Origin: Bartonella schoenbuchensis R1
Lineage (GTDB): Bacteria > Pseudomonadota > Alphaproteobacteria > Rhizobiales > Rhizobiaceae
Length of the DNA stretch: 64,000 bases
Assembly: GCF_002022685.1 (NCBI RefSeq)
Contig: NZ_CP019789.1
Location: 372,001-436,000 of the forward strand
Direction: 5' to 3'
This document shows positions 1-8,885 of this stretch, one piece after another. How positions within the stretch are numbered: the first letter of the stretch is position 1; each line of letters opens with the position of its first letter. A program made the translations under genes and the position numbers. The notes beneath the pieces were generated by a model. It did not search any database. It was not told where the DNA came from and saw only the letters and a list, made by a program, of their open reading frames with translations.

Positions 1-188
1 GAGATATTGTTGGCTAAAGCTATTTTTTTAAATTCGTTAATCCAGCTTTTAAAATCACGCTCAGTGTGTGCAAATGAAAAAAAAGACGTTGAAAGAGCCA
101 AAAGAGTGGAGATTACACCAATGATAAAGGCTCTGCGATTTATTAATTTCTTTGAAGAAGAAAATAGATTCAGTGTTATTGGTTTCAT
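1..188 (-). CDS. lytic murein transglycosylase, N-terminal part (runs off the left edge)
   Basis: Reading the complementary strand from an ATG at 188 gives an uninterrupted frame to the window edge. It has a positively charged start, a hydrophobic stretch ending around SFFSFA (a plausible signal peptide), then a mature start reading HTERDFKSWINEFKK. That resembles the first helix of periplasmic MltB/SltB-type lytic transglycosylases, which cleave the peptidoglycan glycan strand. The catalytic domain lies outside the window, so the family call rests on the N-terminus and on my recollection that such a gene often sits beside galU in Rhizobiales. It is divergent from galU. Confidence 0.6.
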   Translation of the reverse strand, partial: MKPITLNLFSSSKKLINRRAFIIGVISTLLALSTSFFSFAHTERDFKSWINEFKKIALANNI

Positions 189-420
189 CTTTTTGTTACT
201 GCCGATTTTAGAATACTTTAGTGTGAAGTAATTTCGTTTTTTGTATTTGGTTTGTAAAGTATACTACCCAGCTAAATCGAAAAACTTTGAAAAAGTATTC
301 TGATTATTTAACTATTCGTGTCTTTTATTATAACTAATTTTTATGATAATCCAACCAAAACAGTGAAGCATCTTTTTAGCATTTTAGTTAAAACACGGTG
401 ATACATTAAATCAGAAAGCT

Positions 421-438
421 ATATAGCAAACGCTATAT
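421..438. promoter_or_regulatory. short perfect hairpin in the galU leader
   Basis: ATATAGC and GCTATAT form a perfect 7-bp inverted repeat around an AAAC loop, ending 8 bases before the galU ribosome-binding site (AGGAGA, 447-452). It could be an operator or a leader stem; nothing in the sequence decides which. Confidence 0.3.
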
Positions 439-458
439 TCATAATCAGGAGAGTAAGT

Positions 459-1343
459 GTGCGTAAAATCCGGAAGGCAGTATTTCCCGTAGCAGGCCTT
501 GGTACTCGTTTTCTTCCAGCAACAAAAACAGTTCCTAAGGAAATGCTGACTGTTGTTGATAAACCTATTATTCAATATGTTGTAGATGAAGCACGTGAAG
601 CGGGCATTGAGCATCTTATTTTTGTTACTGGACGCAATAAGGCAGTGATTGAAGATTATTTTGATGCGCAAATTGAATTATATACAGTACTTACTGAACG
701 TGGCAAAAAAGAAGAACTTAAGCATTTACAAGATTTGCAGCCGCAACCTGGTATGACTTCTTTTACTCGGCAGCAACAATCTTTGGGTCTTGGGCATGCT
801 CTCTGGTGTGCACGTGAGTTAGTTGGCAAGGAACCTTTTGCTTTATTATTACCAGATATGTTGATACAGGCTAAAAAGAATTGCCTTTCTGAAATGATCT
901 ACCTTTATGAAAAAACGGGTGGAGGAAATATTATTTCTGTTCAAGAATGTAATCTTGAAGACGTTCACAAATATGGTATTGTCGGTAGGGGTAAGCAAAT
1001 TGCAAATGGTTTTGAAATCACAAAAATGGTAGAGAAACCAGAAAAAGAAACGGCTCCATCTAATTTATACATTAATGGACGTTATATTTTACAACCAGAA
1101 ATTTTTGATATTCTTTCCAATCAAGAACGAGGGGCAGAAAATGAAATTCAGTTGACAGATGCTATGGTTCGGCTTTCAAATGAGCAAGCTTTTTTTGGTT
1201 TCCAGTTAGATGGATATACTTTTGATTGTGGCTCTACAACTGGTTTTATTGAAGCCAATGTTGCGTTTGCTTTAGCGCGTGCTGATATGCATCAGCATGT
1301 TTCTGTTTCATTGAAAAACTTACTTGAAACGATAAAAGCTTAA
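459..1343 (+). CDS. galU: UTP--glucose-1-phosphate uridylyltransferase
   Basis: Cytosolic nucleotidyltransferase making UDP-glucose from UTP and glucose-1-phosphate for envelope polysaccharide and LPS core sugars. The N-terminus carries the nucleotide-binding signature GLGTRFLPATK (about residues 13-23), followed by the PKEML motif, with VEKPE near the middle, as in GalU. Length 294 aa is normal for the family. The start is GTG at 459, placed 6 bases after AGGAGA; no ATG fits. kdsD follows 45 bases downstream, so the two may be co-transcribed and both feed envelope carbohydrate synthesis. Confidence 0.93.
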   Translation: MRKIRKAVFPVAGLGTRFLPATKTVPKEMLTVVDKPIIQYVVDEAREAGIEHLIFVTGRNKAVIEDYFDAQIELYTVLTERGKKEELKHLQDLQPQPGMTSFTRQQQSLGLGHALWCARELVGKEPFALLLPDMLIQAKKNCLSEMIYLYEKTGGGNIISVQECNLEDVHKYGIVGRGKQIANGFEITKMVEKPEKETAPSNLYINGRYILQPEIFDILSNQERGAENEIQLTDAMVRLSNEQAFFGFQLDGYTFDCGSTTGFIEANVAFALARADMHQHVSVSLKNLLETIKA

Positions 1344-1388
1344 AAATAATATAGATCTCTGTTTTGATTTCATTTATCAAACTTAGTT

Positions 1389-2384
1389 ATGATGATAGGG
1401 TCTTCTAATATGTTGGCTTTACAAGGTGCAATTACATCGGCACTTAAAACTATTTCTCGCGAAAAACAAGGGCTTGAAGCTCTTGAGAAAGCTCTTTCAA
1501 GCTATCTTTCAGATTCTTTTAAAAAAGCTGTTCAAACCATTAGTAATGCCCAAGGTCATGTGGTGATTACTGGTCTTGGTAAGAGTGGTCATATAGGAAC
1601 AAAAATTGCTGCGACTTTAGCCTCAACGGGGACGCCTGCCTTTTTTGTGCACGCAGCAGAGGCTAATCATGGTGACCTTGGTATGATTAGTTCTGATGAT
1701 GTTATTCTTGCTTTGTCATGGTCAGGTGAAACTATGGAATTAAGCGGCATTATAAACCATGCTGCGCGTTTTCGTATCCCACTTATTGCAATGACATCTG
1801 GCGAGCACTCTGTATTAGGGCGAAAAGCTGATATTGTATTATTATTACCAAAGGTAGAAGAGGCTTGTCCTCATGGACTTGCTCCGACAACTTCTACAGT
1901 TATGCAATTGGCAATGGGTGATGCATTAGCTGTTGCTCTTTTAGAAAGGCATGACTTTAGCGCAACAGATTTTAAAATTTATCATCCTGGTGGTTCGCTT
2001 GGTGCAAACTTTAAATATGTGCGCGATATTATGCATCAAGGTGATAGTCTTCCTTTGATTATACAGGGTGCACCTATGACTGAAGCTGTAAATATTTTGG
2101 TTGAAAAACATTTTGGTTGTGTTGGTGTTATAAACCAAACAGGTGAGTTAATTGGAATTGTAACAGATGGCGATCTTGCGCGTAATATTCACTGTGATTT
2201 ATCAAAATTCAATGTTGATGAGGTAATGACAAAGGATCCTAAAAATGTAACCCCAGATACACTCGTTGGTGCTGCGACAGCTTTTATTAATGATCATCAG
2301 ATTGGTGCTTTTTTTGTCATTGAAGATAAAAAACCCGTAGGGATTGTTCATTTTCATGATCTTTTGCGTATTGGTGCTGTTTGA
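1389..2384 (+). CDS. kdsD: D-arabinose-5-phosphate isomerase (KpsF/GutQ family)
   Basis: Converts ribulose-5-phosphate to arabinose-5-phosphate, the first step of KDO synthesis for LPS. An N-terminal SIS sugar-isomerase domain (about residues 45-190) contains GLGKSGHIGTKIAATLASTG and the glutamate/histidine-rich segment HAAEANHGDLGM. Two CBS domains follow (about residues 210-331). Length 331 aa is typical. I kept the first ATG at 1389; an ATG at 1410 is equally plausible because AGGG lies about 10 bases before it. It lies downstream of galU on the same strand. Confidence 0.9.
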   Translation: MMIGSSNMLALQGAITSALKTISREKQGLEALEKALSSYLSDSFKKAVQTISNAQGHVVITGLGKSGHIGTKIAATLASTGTPAFFVHAAEANHGDLGMISSDDVILALSWSGETMELSGIINHAARFRIPLIAMTSGEHSVLGRKADIVLLLPKVEEACPHGLAPTTSTVMQLAMGDALAVALLERHDFSATDFKIYHPGGSLGANFKYVRDIMHQGDSLPLIIQGAPMTEAVNILVEKHFGCVGVINQTGELIGIVTDGDLARNIHCDLSKFNVDEVMTKDPKNVTPDTLVGAATAFINDHQIGAFFVIEDKKPVGIVHFHDLLRIGAV

Positions 2385-2647
2385 GTTAATGGGTGCCGAT
2401 ATCAGGTAGAATTTTTAATGTGCAAATTAAGGTGAATTCAATAATAACAGAAGCAATTTAAATATAAAATTTTCTGTAAGGTATCGTTGTCAAAGGACTA
2501 TTGTTTACATATCTTAAGGTTATGTAGCAAGTTTATCAGGCGAGATAACGTGTTAATGTTTACATTAATTCTAAAGCTCTATTAGGAAGAGGAATTACAA
2601 TTTCTTATGAGTTTATTTTGTAAATTTAAATAAATTTTGACTTTCAT

Positions 2648-3031
2648 TTAAATTTGACGGTTGAGAAAAAAATGTGATCCAGTACTTGATGTGCAGAAAA
2701 GCTGCATTGTGTCATTTGATAACCTACAATCAGCTCTAGATATAGTTCCACGGAGAATTGAGCGTATTTCAATTTCTACATGTTGGGCATTGACGTAATT
2801 GTAAGTGCCTTCTGATAATTTTTCTTTTGTGTCTGCTGCTCGTGTTTCAAAAGTGCCATTGCGGAAAGAAGAAATAATACCGTTTTTATCAATCCATTCA
2901 CCATCAATTCCAGTTGGTATATTTTCTACAGTTGGGTGTTGCCCATAATGGTGTGGAAGGCTACAGGCTCCTATAGCCAAAATAGTAATTGTAAGACATA
3001 AAATGCGGCAGATATGTTGCATTTGTTTCAC
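2648..3031 (-). CDS. omp10: Omp10-like outer membrane lipoprotein
   Basis: Small secreted lipoprotein of 127 aa. A hydrophobic signal peptide ends in the lipobox LAIGAC, so Cys23 is the expected lipidated residue. The mature part matches what I remember of Brucella Omp10: PTGIDGEWIDKNGIISSF, then ETRAADTKEKLSEGTYNY, VEIEIRSILRGTISRADC and a CTSSTGSHFFL ending. Brucella Omp10 is a surface-exposed lipoprotein needed for full fitness; its biochemical role is not known. It is convergent with kdsD and divergent from the response regulator. Confidence 0.82.
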   Translation of the reverse strand: MKQMQHICRILCLTITILAIGACSLPHHYGQHPTVENIPTGIDGEWIDKNGIISSFRNGTFETRAADTKEKLSEGTYNYVNAQHVEIEIRSILRGTISRADCRLSNDTMQLFCTSSTGSHFFLNRQI

Positions 3032-3288
3032 TCTATTTATTTTATGTTGCTTTTCAATTATTTATAATAAACTTAAGATTATTATTATTAAGTTACTTTA
3101 TTAATTAATATTGAGGTTTTTGCTGAAAAATAATGAAAAAGCAAAGAATTGGAAAAAATATCTTAATGTTGTTAATTATTAAAATAATAAATTTAACACG
3201 CGCGATACAAAAGGTAAAATATTTTTTATGATTTACATAATTCTCAATATTAATATTGTTTAGTAGTCTCAAAGGAGATTATTAAATT

Positions 3289-4700
3289 ATGGTTGGCCCT
3301 ATTCTTGTTGCGAGTGAAGACCACGGAAAGCGTATAGAGTTTTCTACTATGCTCCGAGATCTTGGTTATCGTGTCATTGAAGCAGAAAATAGCTTACGTA
3401 CGATCGATCTTTTACATAGACGTAAAAATGTCATGCTTGCATTGCTTGATGTTGTTATGAGTGATTTAAGTATAAGTGATTTGATTACGACAATTAGAGC
3501 TGCTGGAGTCTCTGTTCCTGTTATTGTTATAGCAAAGCAAGATAATCAAGAATCACTTCAAAAAGCTTTAAGAGCTGGAGCTATTGATTATTGGATTTAT
3601 CCAGTTACACCACTACGATTGAGAATTACATTGAATAATCTTTCACGTACTTCTGCGTTAGAACGTGAAGTTTATTATATCCAACGACGAAATAAAAATT
3701 ATTTACGATTTTCTGATCTCTATACAAAAAGCAGTGTCATGCAAGCGGTTTTAGAACAATCGAAAAGTGCAGCTATTTCCCCACAGAATCTTTTGATAAA
3801 AGGTGAAATAGGAACTGGTCGTGAAACGTTAGCGCGCATTATTCACTGTGAAAGCTTATTTTCAAAAGGGCCTTTTGTTCGTTTCCAATGTTTACCTGTT
3901 GTTGATCCAGAGCAAGAAAAACACATATGGTTTAAAGAATTTTTACCACTAGTTTTTTCTCTTGAAAAGGGAACTCTTTGTCTTTGTGATATTGATCGAC
4001 TCGAGCTCATACAGCAAAAACGTTTTGCACATTATCTTAAAGAGAGAGAAGAGGCTATAAAGAATGAACAGCCTCCTTTTCGCATTATTGCCATATCAAC
4101 ATCACAACTTGAGGATCTAGTTAAAGATGATGTTTTTTTCATGGTTTGTTTGAACAGTTTTCCCAATTATGTATCAATGTTCCCACTTTACGAGAATTGA
4201 GAGATGATCTTCCAGAAATTTCTCAGCGTTTGATTGATCATATCATCACTGAAACAGGACGATCACATATACATGGTTTGTCGGGGTCAGCTATTTCATT
4301 GCTTATGCAATATGATTGGCCTGGTAACCATAGTGAACTTGAAAATTTATTATTTCGCGCAGTTTTACTCAGTGAAGGGCCTTTGTTAACTGTTCGCGAT
4401 TTTCCACAATTAATGGGAAGTTCATTACTTGGTGTTCCAAGTATTATGTATAATCATGTTCAAGAACATTCTGAAAAAAAGTCTATACAATTTTTAAATT
4501 CTGAAGGACATGTCCGTACCTTTGCGGATATGGAGCGCGATATTATTGAAAAGGCAGTTAAACATTATAAGAGACGTATGAGTGAGGTTTCTCGCCGTCT
4601 TTGTATAGGGCGTTCTACACTTTATCGTAGAATAGAAGAATACGAGGGTGACAAACAGTCAAAAATAGAAGGAAAATCTATAATAGATTTCCATTCATAA
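3289..4700 (+). pseudogene. NtrC-type response regulator, degenerate, frame broken at 4133-4139
   Basis: Domain order is receiver (residues 1-118), AAA+-like region, then a C-terminal Fis-type helix-turn-helix (VSRRLCIGRSTLYRRI). Frame 3289-4200 covers the first two; the frame open from about 4140 to 4700 carries LRELRDDLPEI, YDWPGNHSELENLL and the DNA-binding end. One extra T in the T7 run at 4133-4139 joins them into 470 aa. The receiver keeps E10, D11 and D54 but has Ala at 82 and Tyr at 104 where Thr/Ser and Lys are expected. Walker A has Arg178 for Lys, Walker B reads CLCDID, and the GAFTGA sigma-54 contact loop is missing. It is therefore unlikely to activate sigma-54 promoters. The start ATG has AAAGGAG upstream. 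Target genes unknown. Confidence 0.78.
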
Positions 4701-5103
4701 GAATTACTGCTTTTACTTTTAATAGTAATAATATGAAGATTTCTGTTTTTTCTAAAGTACCGTTTACGATATAACTGACTAAATTTGAAGTAATTTTTCA
4801 ATCAATGTTTTTGTTTTAACTTAATAAATATGAAATTTTATTTGAAGATATTCTCATTAGCTTTATTGCTTAAAGCTTGTGGTATTGAAATTAAGACTGC
4901 ATTTACAATAATAAACAGACATTTCATGCTCTCGCACGTTGGACGCAGAGTTTTAGAATCGCTGATGGGGTAGGTTATATTTTTTCAAGTAAATAATAAG
5001 ATTCTACTTTATTGTATTAATTGAATGATAAGAACGTTGATTTTAATGTTAGAGTACGTATTTATGAGTGTGCAATAGCTTTTAAAGTAGAAAGTGTATC
5101 ACT
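4701..5103. other. 403-base spacer, possible short coding relic
   Basis: No gene can be supported. A less AT-rich patch at about 4918-4978 reads on the plus strand as HALARWTQSFRIADGVGYIF before a stop, with a stop only about 8 codons upstream of it. It could be the tail of a lost gene, but it is too short to name. Confidence 0.3.
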
Positions 5104-6675
5104 TTGATTCTGTTAAATATTATTATCGGATCTATTATCTTTTTTACTACAGCATTTATATTGGCAATTTACGCTTATGGCTGTTTTACCAAAAGTACGA
5201 TAAAGGAATATTCTTATGCGTTTAATGTTGAGAAAGATGCGACCAAGCTTGATCGTATAGTGAGTCGATTAGCAAAAGAGAAGAATGGATTAGGGGGAGA
5301 CAAAGATGCTCTTTCCCTCATTACTAGCAATTTAGATGCGTTTTGTGTTCGTACAATGGCAGCGGCACAGGCTGAGCGCAGTCTTGATCTGATGTATTAT
5401 ATTTGGGACGATGATTTAACAGGGCGTTTGTTACTTAGCGAAGTGGTGGAAGCGGCTGATCGTGGTGTGCGCGTGCGTCTTCTTTTGGATGATATTAATG
5501 CTCAGGGACGTGATCCAGCTTATATTGCGCTTAATAAACATCCTTATATTGAAGTTAGAATGTTTAATCCAGGGCGAGCACGCAGTGGTGGTTTACGTCG
5601 CGGTTTAGAGATTATCTTGCGGGCACTTGTTGTAACACGCAGAATGCATAATAAAGCTTTTATTGTAGATGGACGGGTAGCTTTTGTAGGAGGACGCAAT
5701 ATTGCAGATTCTTATTTTGATGCAGGTAAAGAGGCAAGTTTCCGAGATCTAGACCTTATGTTAATTGGTCCATCGGTAAAAAAAGTAGAAACTATCTTTG
5801 ATGATTTTTGGAATAGTTCTGTAGTTTTGCCAATTCATGCTTTAGTCGTTCCAAAAAGTACAAATAACCTTGATGATTGGAAAGATAAATTGCAAAAATT
5901 TCGTCATTCCAAAGTTACAAAAGTTTATTTAGATTATGTCAACAAATATATCAGTTTTGAATGTTTTATCCAAACGAGAAAGCGATTATTTCTAGCAGAT
6001 AAAGTTGAAGTTCTTTCTGATCCTCCAGAAAAAGCATTAGGCAAAAAAGTAGGCAATTGGCTGATGGAGGTGCTCTCACAGGTTATTGAAGGTGCAAAAA
6101 AAACAGTCCAAATTACATCACCTTATTTTGTTCCTGGTAAAGCAGGTACACAGCATTTGAGCAGTTTGGTGTCAAAAGGTGTTGATGTTAGAATTCTTAC
6201 TAATTCTTTAGCGGCGACTGATGTGGTGGTGGTGCATAGTGGTTATGCACCTTATCGTAAGGCGTTATTGAAAAGTGGTGTTAAACTTTATGAACTAAAA
6301 CCGGATGGAGGTCCCCACCGGTTGTGGTTGTTTAGATCAAGTAAAGCAAGTTTACATACAAAAGCTTTTTTAATTGACCATAAAACTGCTTTTATTGGAT
6401 CTTTAAATTTTGATCCTCGATCAGCTTCATTGAATACAGAAATGGGTATTCTTTTTGAATGTGCACCAATTACAGCTATGTTGGATTTGCTTTTTTTAGA
6501 GGAAACAACAGGTGAAATGAGTTATTGTTTACGTCTTGGGGATAATGATCGTATTTATTGGGATTTTATTGAAAATGAAAAACAATATAGTATTGATTAT
6601 GAACCAGAAAGCAGTTTTAGGCGTCGCGCATTTGCAAAGATAATGAGTTGGTTGCCACTTGAATCACAATTATAG
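5104..6675 (+). CDS. phospholipase D / cardiolipin synthase-like membrane protein
   Basis: 523-aa protein with one N-terminal membrane helix (about residues 2-26) and two phospholipase D domains. Each has the HxK(x4)D catalytic motif: HNKAFIVDGRVAFVGGRN near residue 180 and HTKAFLIDHKTAFIGSLN near residue 418. Enzymes of this family transfer phosphatidyl groups, as in cardiolipin synthesis, or hydrolyse phospholipids; the pairing with a membrane anchor favours phospholipid work at the inner membrane. Substrate cannot be read from the sequence. The start is a TTG at 5104 with poor ribosome-binding signal, because an in-frame stop lies a few codons upstream; slight N-terminal loss is possible. 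Confidence 0.82.
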   Translation: MILLNIIIGSIIFFTTAFILAIYAYGCFTKSTIKEYSYAFNVEKDATKLDRIVSRLAKEKNGLGGDKDALSLITSNLDAFCVRTMAAAQAERSLDLMYYIWDDDLTGRLLLSEVVEAADRGVRVRLLLDDINAQGRDPAYIALNKHPYIEVRMFNPGRARSGGLRRGLEIILRALVVTRRMHNKAFIVDGRVAFVGGRNIADSYFDAGKEASFRDLDLMLIGPSVKKVETIFDDFWNSSVVLPIHALVVPKSTNNLDDWKDKLQKFRHSKVTKVYLDYVNKYISFECFIQTRKRLFLADKVEVLSDPPEKALGKKVGNWLMEVLSQVIEGAKKTVQITSPYFVPGKAGTQHLSSLVSKGVDVRILTNSLAATDVVVVHSGYAPYRKALLKSGVKLYELKPDGGPHRLWLFRSSKASLHTKAFLIDHKTAFIGSLNFDPRSASLNTEMGILFECAPITAMLDLLFLEETTGEMSYCLRLGDNDRIYWDFIENEKQYSIDYEPESSFRRRAFAKIMSWLPLESQL

Positions 6676-6826
6676 CTTATACAAGAATATATTAGAAAAA
6701 ATATTTATTTTTCTTTTCATTTTGTTTGTAACATGGCATAATTCATTGCCAAATTCACAGCGCATAAAGACTACAGCTGCACTTTATATTTATTTGCCAG
6801 TATTTTATTATTAAAGGAATTTGGCC

Positions 6827-8326
6827 ATGACAAAAATTGTTGAAACCAAAACAGGTGTATTGGCGCTTACCTTTGATGATGTACTTCTGCAACCTGGCCA
6901 TTCGCTTGTTATGCCTAGCCAAGTGGATCTTAAAACACGTATTGCAGCTGATATTGAATTGAATTTACCTTTACTTTCTGCCGCAATGGATACGGTGACA
7001 GAATCGCGTTTAGCAATTGCTATGGCTCAAGCTGGGGGTCTTGGTGTTATTCATCGCAACATGTCCCCTACAGAGCAAGCTGAAGAAGTCCGTCAAGTGA
7101 AAAAATTTGAATCCGGTATGGTTGTTAATCCGGTAACAATTGGGCCAGATGCGACACTGGAAGAGGCAAAGAATTTAATGCGCTCTCATGGTATTTCAGG
7201 TATTCCTGTTGTTGAAAATGGAGCTAAGGGTGGAATTTCTGGTAAGCTGGTTGGTATTTTAACCAATAGGGATGTGCGCTTTGCATCAGATCCAAAGCAA
7301 AAAATCCGTGAATTAATGACGCATGAAAATTTAATCACAGTACGTGAAAATGTTCAACTGGATGAAGCAAAATGTCTTTTACATTATCATCGTATTGAAA
7401 AATTATTGGTTGTAGACGAGCAAAATCGCTGTGTTGGTTTAGTGACAGTCAAAGATATTGAAAAAGCGCGGTTACATCCGAATGCTACTAAAGATTCTCA
7501 AGGGCGTTTACGTGTTGCAGCTGCCAGTGGTGTAGGGGATAACGGAATTGAACGAGCTGAACGATTAGTTGATGCAGGCGTTGATGTATTGGTGATTGAT
7601 ACAGCTCATGGGCATTCTCAACGTGTGTTAGAAACGATTGAACGTATTAAAAAAATGGCACTTTCTACAACTATTATGGCTGGTAATGTAGCGACTGCGC
7701 AAGCAACACAAGCTTTAATTGATAGTGGTGCAGATGCGGTAAAAGTTGGTATTGGGCCTGGCTCTATTTGTACAACGCGGATTGTTTCGGGGGTTGGTGT
7801 ACCTCAGCTTTCAGCTATTATGGATGCTGTAGAAGTTGCTGATAAAGCAGGGATTCCCATTATTGCTGATGGTGGTATCAAAACTTCAGGTGATTTTGCT
7901 AAAGCTTTGGCAGGCGGAGCTTGTGCCGCTATGATTGGCTCTCTTTTAGCTGGTACAGATGAAAGTCCTGGAGAAGTTTATCTTTATCAGGGTCGTTCTT
8001 TTAAAGCTTATCGGGGTATGGGGTCTGTCGCTGCTATGGCGAGAGGATCGGCAGATCGTTATTTTCAAGCTGAGGTTCAGGATGAACTTAAACTGGTACC
8101 TGAAGGTGTTGAGGGGCAAGTTGCTTATAAAGGCCCTATAGCATCAGTTCTACATCAGCTGGCTGGTGGATTACGTGCTTCAATGGGCTATGTTGGAGCA
8201 CAAGATTTAGTTGAATTTCGTAAAAAAGCAACATTTGTTCGTATTACGAATGCTGGCCTTTATGAAAGTCATACACATGATGTTTCTATTACACGAGAAA
8301 GCCCAAATTATCGTGGTCCTGTTTGA
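6827..8326 (+). CDS. guaB: inosine-5'-monophosphate dehydrogenase
   Basis: Oxidises IMP to XMP with NAD+, the committed step to GMP; guaA, 3 kb downstream, performs the next step. A TIM-barrel is interrupted by two CBS domains (about residues 95-215). The catalytic loop [15 protein letters not shown] puts the active-site cysteine at about residue 315. The phosphate-binding segment [12 protein letters not shown] and the flap region YRGMGSV are present. Length 499 aa is normal. I chose the ATG at 6827 because AAGGA at 6814-6818 is correctly spaced for it, whereas a TTG six bases earlier would be too close. Confidence 0.95.
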   Translation: MTKIVETKTGVLALTFDDVLLQPGHSLVMPSQVDLKTRIAADIELNLPLLSAAMDTVTESRLAIAMAQAGGLGVIHRNMSPTEQAEEVRQVKKFESGMVVNPVTIGPDATLEEAKNLMRSHGISGIPVVENGAKGGISGKLVGILTNRDVRFASDPKQKIRELMTHENLITVRENVQLDEAKCLLHYHRIEKLLVVDEQNRCVGLVTVKDIEKARLHPNATKDSQGRLRVAAASGVGDNGIERAERLVDAGVDVLVIDTAHGHSQRVLETIERIKKMALSTTIMAGNVATAQATQALIDSGADAVKVGIGPGSICTTRIVSGVGVPQLSAIMDAVEVADKAGIPIIADGGIKTSGDFAKALAGGACAAMIGSLLAGTDESPGEVYLYQGRSFKAYRGMGSVAAMARGSADRYFQAEVQDELKLVPEGVEGQVAYKGPIASVLHQLAGGLRASMGYVGAQDLVEFRKKATFVRITNAGLYESHTHDVSITRESPNYRGPV

Positions 8327-8376
8327 TAACTAAATTTGGCGTTATTTTTATATCAATACCAAGAGTTCTTTTGAAA

Positions 8377-8399
8377 AAATGATATGATATCTATCATTT
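8377..8399 (+). terminator. possible guaB terminator hairpin
   Basis: AAATGATA and TATCATTT are perfect 8-bp arms around a 7-base centre, 51 bases after the guaB stop. The stem is AT-only and the T tract is short, so termination strength is doubtful. Confidence 0.3.
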
Positions 8400-8438
8400 G
8401 TGTGCAGCCTTGTATATTGCAATTCCAAACTTACCAAA

Positions 8439-8474
8439 AGAAGGAATTGGGTGTTACTTATTCCAATTCCTTCT
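8439..8474 (-). terminator. 12-bp hairpin, terminator of the small gene at 8499-8648
   Basis: AGAAGGAATTGG and CCAATTCCTTCT are perfect 12-bp arms around a 12-base loop. On the minus strand the stem is followed by a short T tract (TTTTGG), and it begins 25 bases after the stop of the small gene. It may also stop guaB readthrough from the other side. Confidence 0.6.
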
Positions 8475-8498
8475 AGCAGTTATCTTAAAATGGGAAGA

Positions 8499-8648
8499 TT
8501 AACTTTTCATATTTTGCCGTCCTGCTTTTAATGCACAGTGGCGATCGCTAGCCTGATTACTTTGGACGGATTTCTTTCTATTATGTGAGGACATTGTATT
8601 TTGATTGCTTTTAGATGCAGCTATTTTCTCATTATTATGAGTATTCAT
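8499..8648 (-). CDS. 49-aa hydrophilic small protein, putative general stress response gene
   Basis: A short frame with a strong ribosome-binding site (AAGGAG, 7 bases before ATG at 8648), its own promoter-like element at 8693-8717 and a terminator hairpin after the stop. The product is basic and very polar, with many Ser, Asn and Lys, reading MNTHNNEKIAASKSNQ at the start and DRHCALKAGRQNMKS at the end. It has no membrane segment or signal peptide, and I do not recognise the family. The combination of promoter, Shine-Dalgarno and terminator makes a real gene likely although it is short. A regulatory RNA from the same unit is the alternative. Confidence 0.55.
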   Translation of the reverse strand: MNTHNNEKIAASKSNQNTMSSHNRKKSVQSNQASDRHCALKAGRQNMKS

Positions 8649-8670
8649 TAATTTTCTCCTTTTTAACTAT

Positions 8671-8684
8671 CTGGCATATGCCAG
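8671..8684. promoter_or_regulatory. 14-bp perfect palindrome at the presumed transcription start of the small gene
   Basis: CTGGCATATGCCAG is its own reverse complement. It starts about 9 bases downstream of the CGTT element of the promoter at 8693-8717 and 22 bases before the start codon, so it could be an operator or a 5' leader hairpin. No regulator is identified. Confidence 0.4.
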
Positions 8685-8692
8685 TATAGAGG

Positions 8693-8717
8693 AACGGTCA
8701 TATCAAATAGTAGTTCC
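8693..8717 (-). promoter_or_regulatory. EcfG (RpoE-type) general stress response promoter
   Basis: On the minus strand the sequence reads GGAAC, 16 bases, then CGTT. This is an exact match to the alphaproteobacterial EcfG sigma factor consensus GGAAC-N16/17-CGTT used in the PhyR-NepR pathway. It lies 45-69 bases upstream of the ATG of the 49-aa gene, a normal promoter distance. The element is part of a GGAAC-N17-GTTCC inverted repeat, but the opposite orientation lacks the C of CGTT. Confidence 0.65.
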
Positions 8718-8885
8718 GAGAATTTTTGAAAAAGTTCATCTATGCTTTGTTTGAAATGAGATAAATATAGTGGGGCAAGAGCTTTCCTAAGCAAACAGCC
8801 TTTTTATAATGCTAATCGTTTAGTCTTCAAAACTATTGGTTAAGTCATTTAGTGTTTATTTTTATTTTCCAAGGTGAAGAGAGCT

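Noticed and set aside
7..231. 74-codon open frame on the plus strand
   Set aside because: The complementary strand of the same region has a signal-peptide-bearing frame matching a lytic transglycosylase start, which explains the region better.
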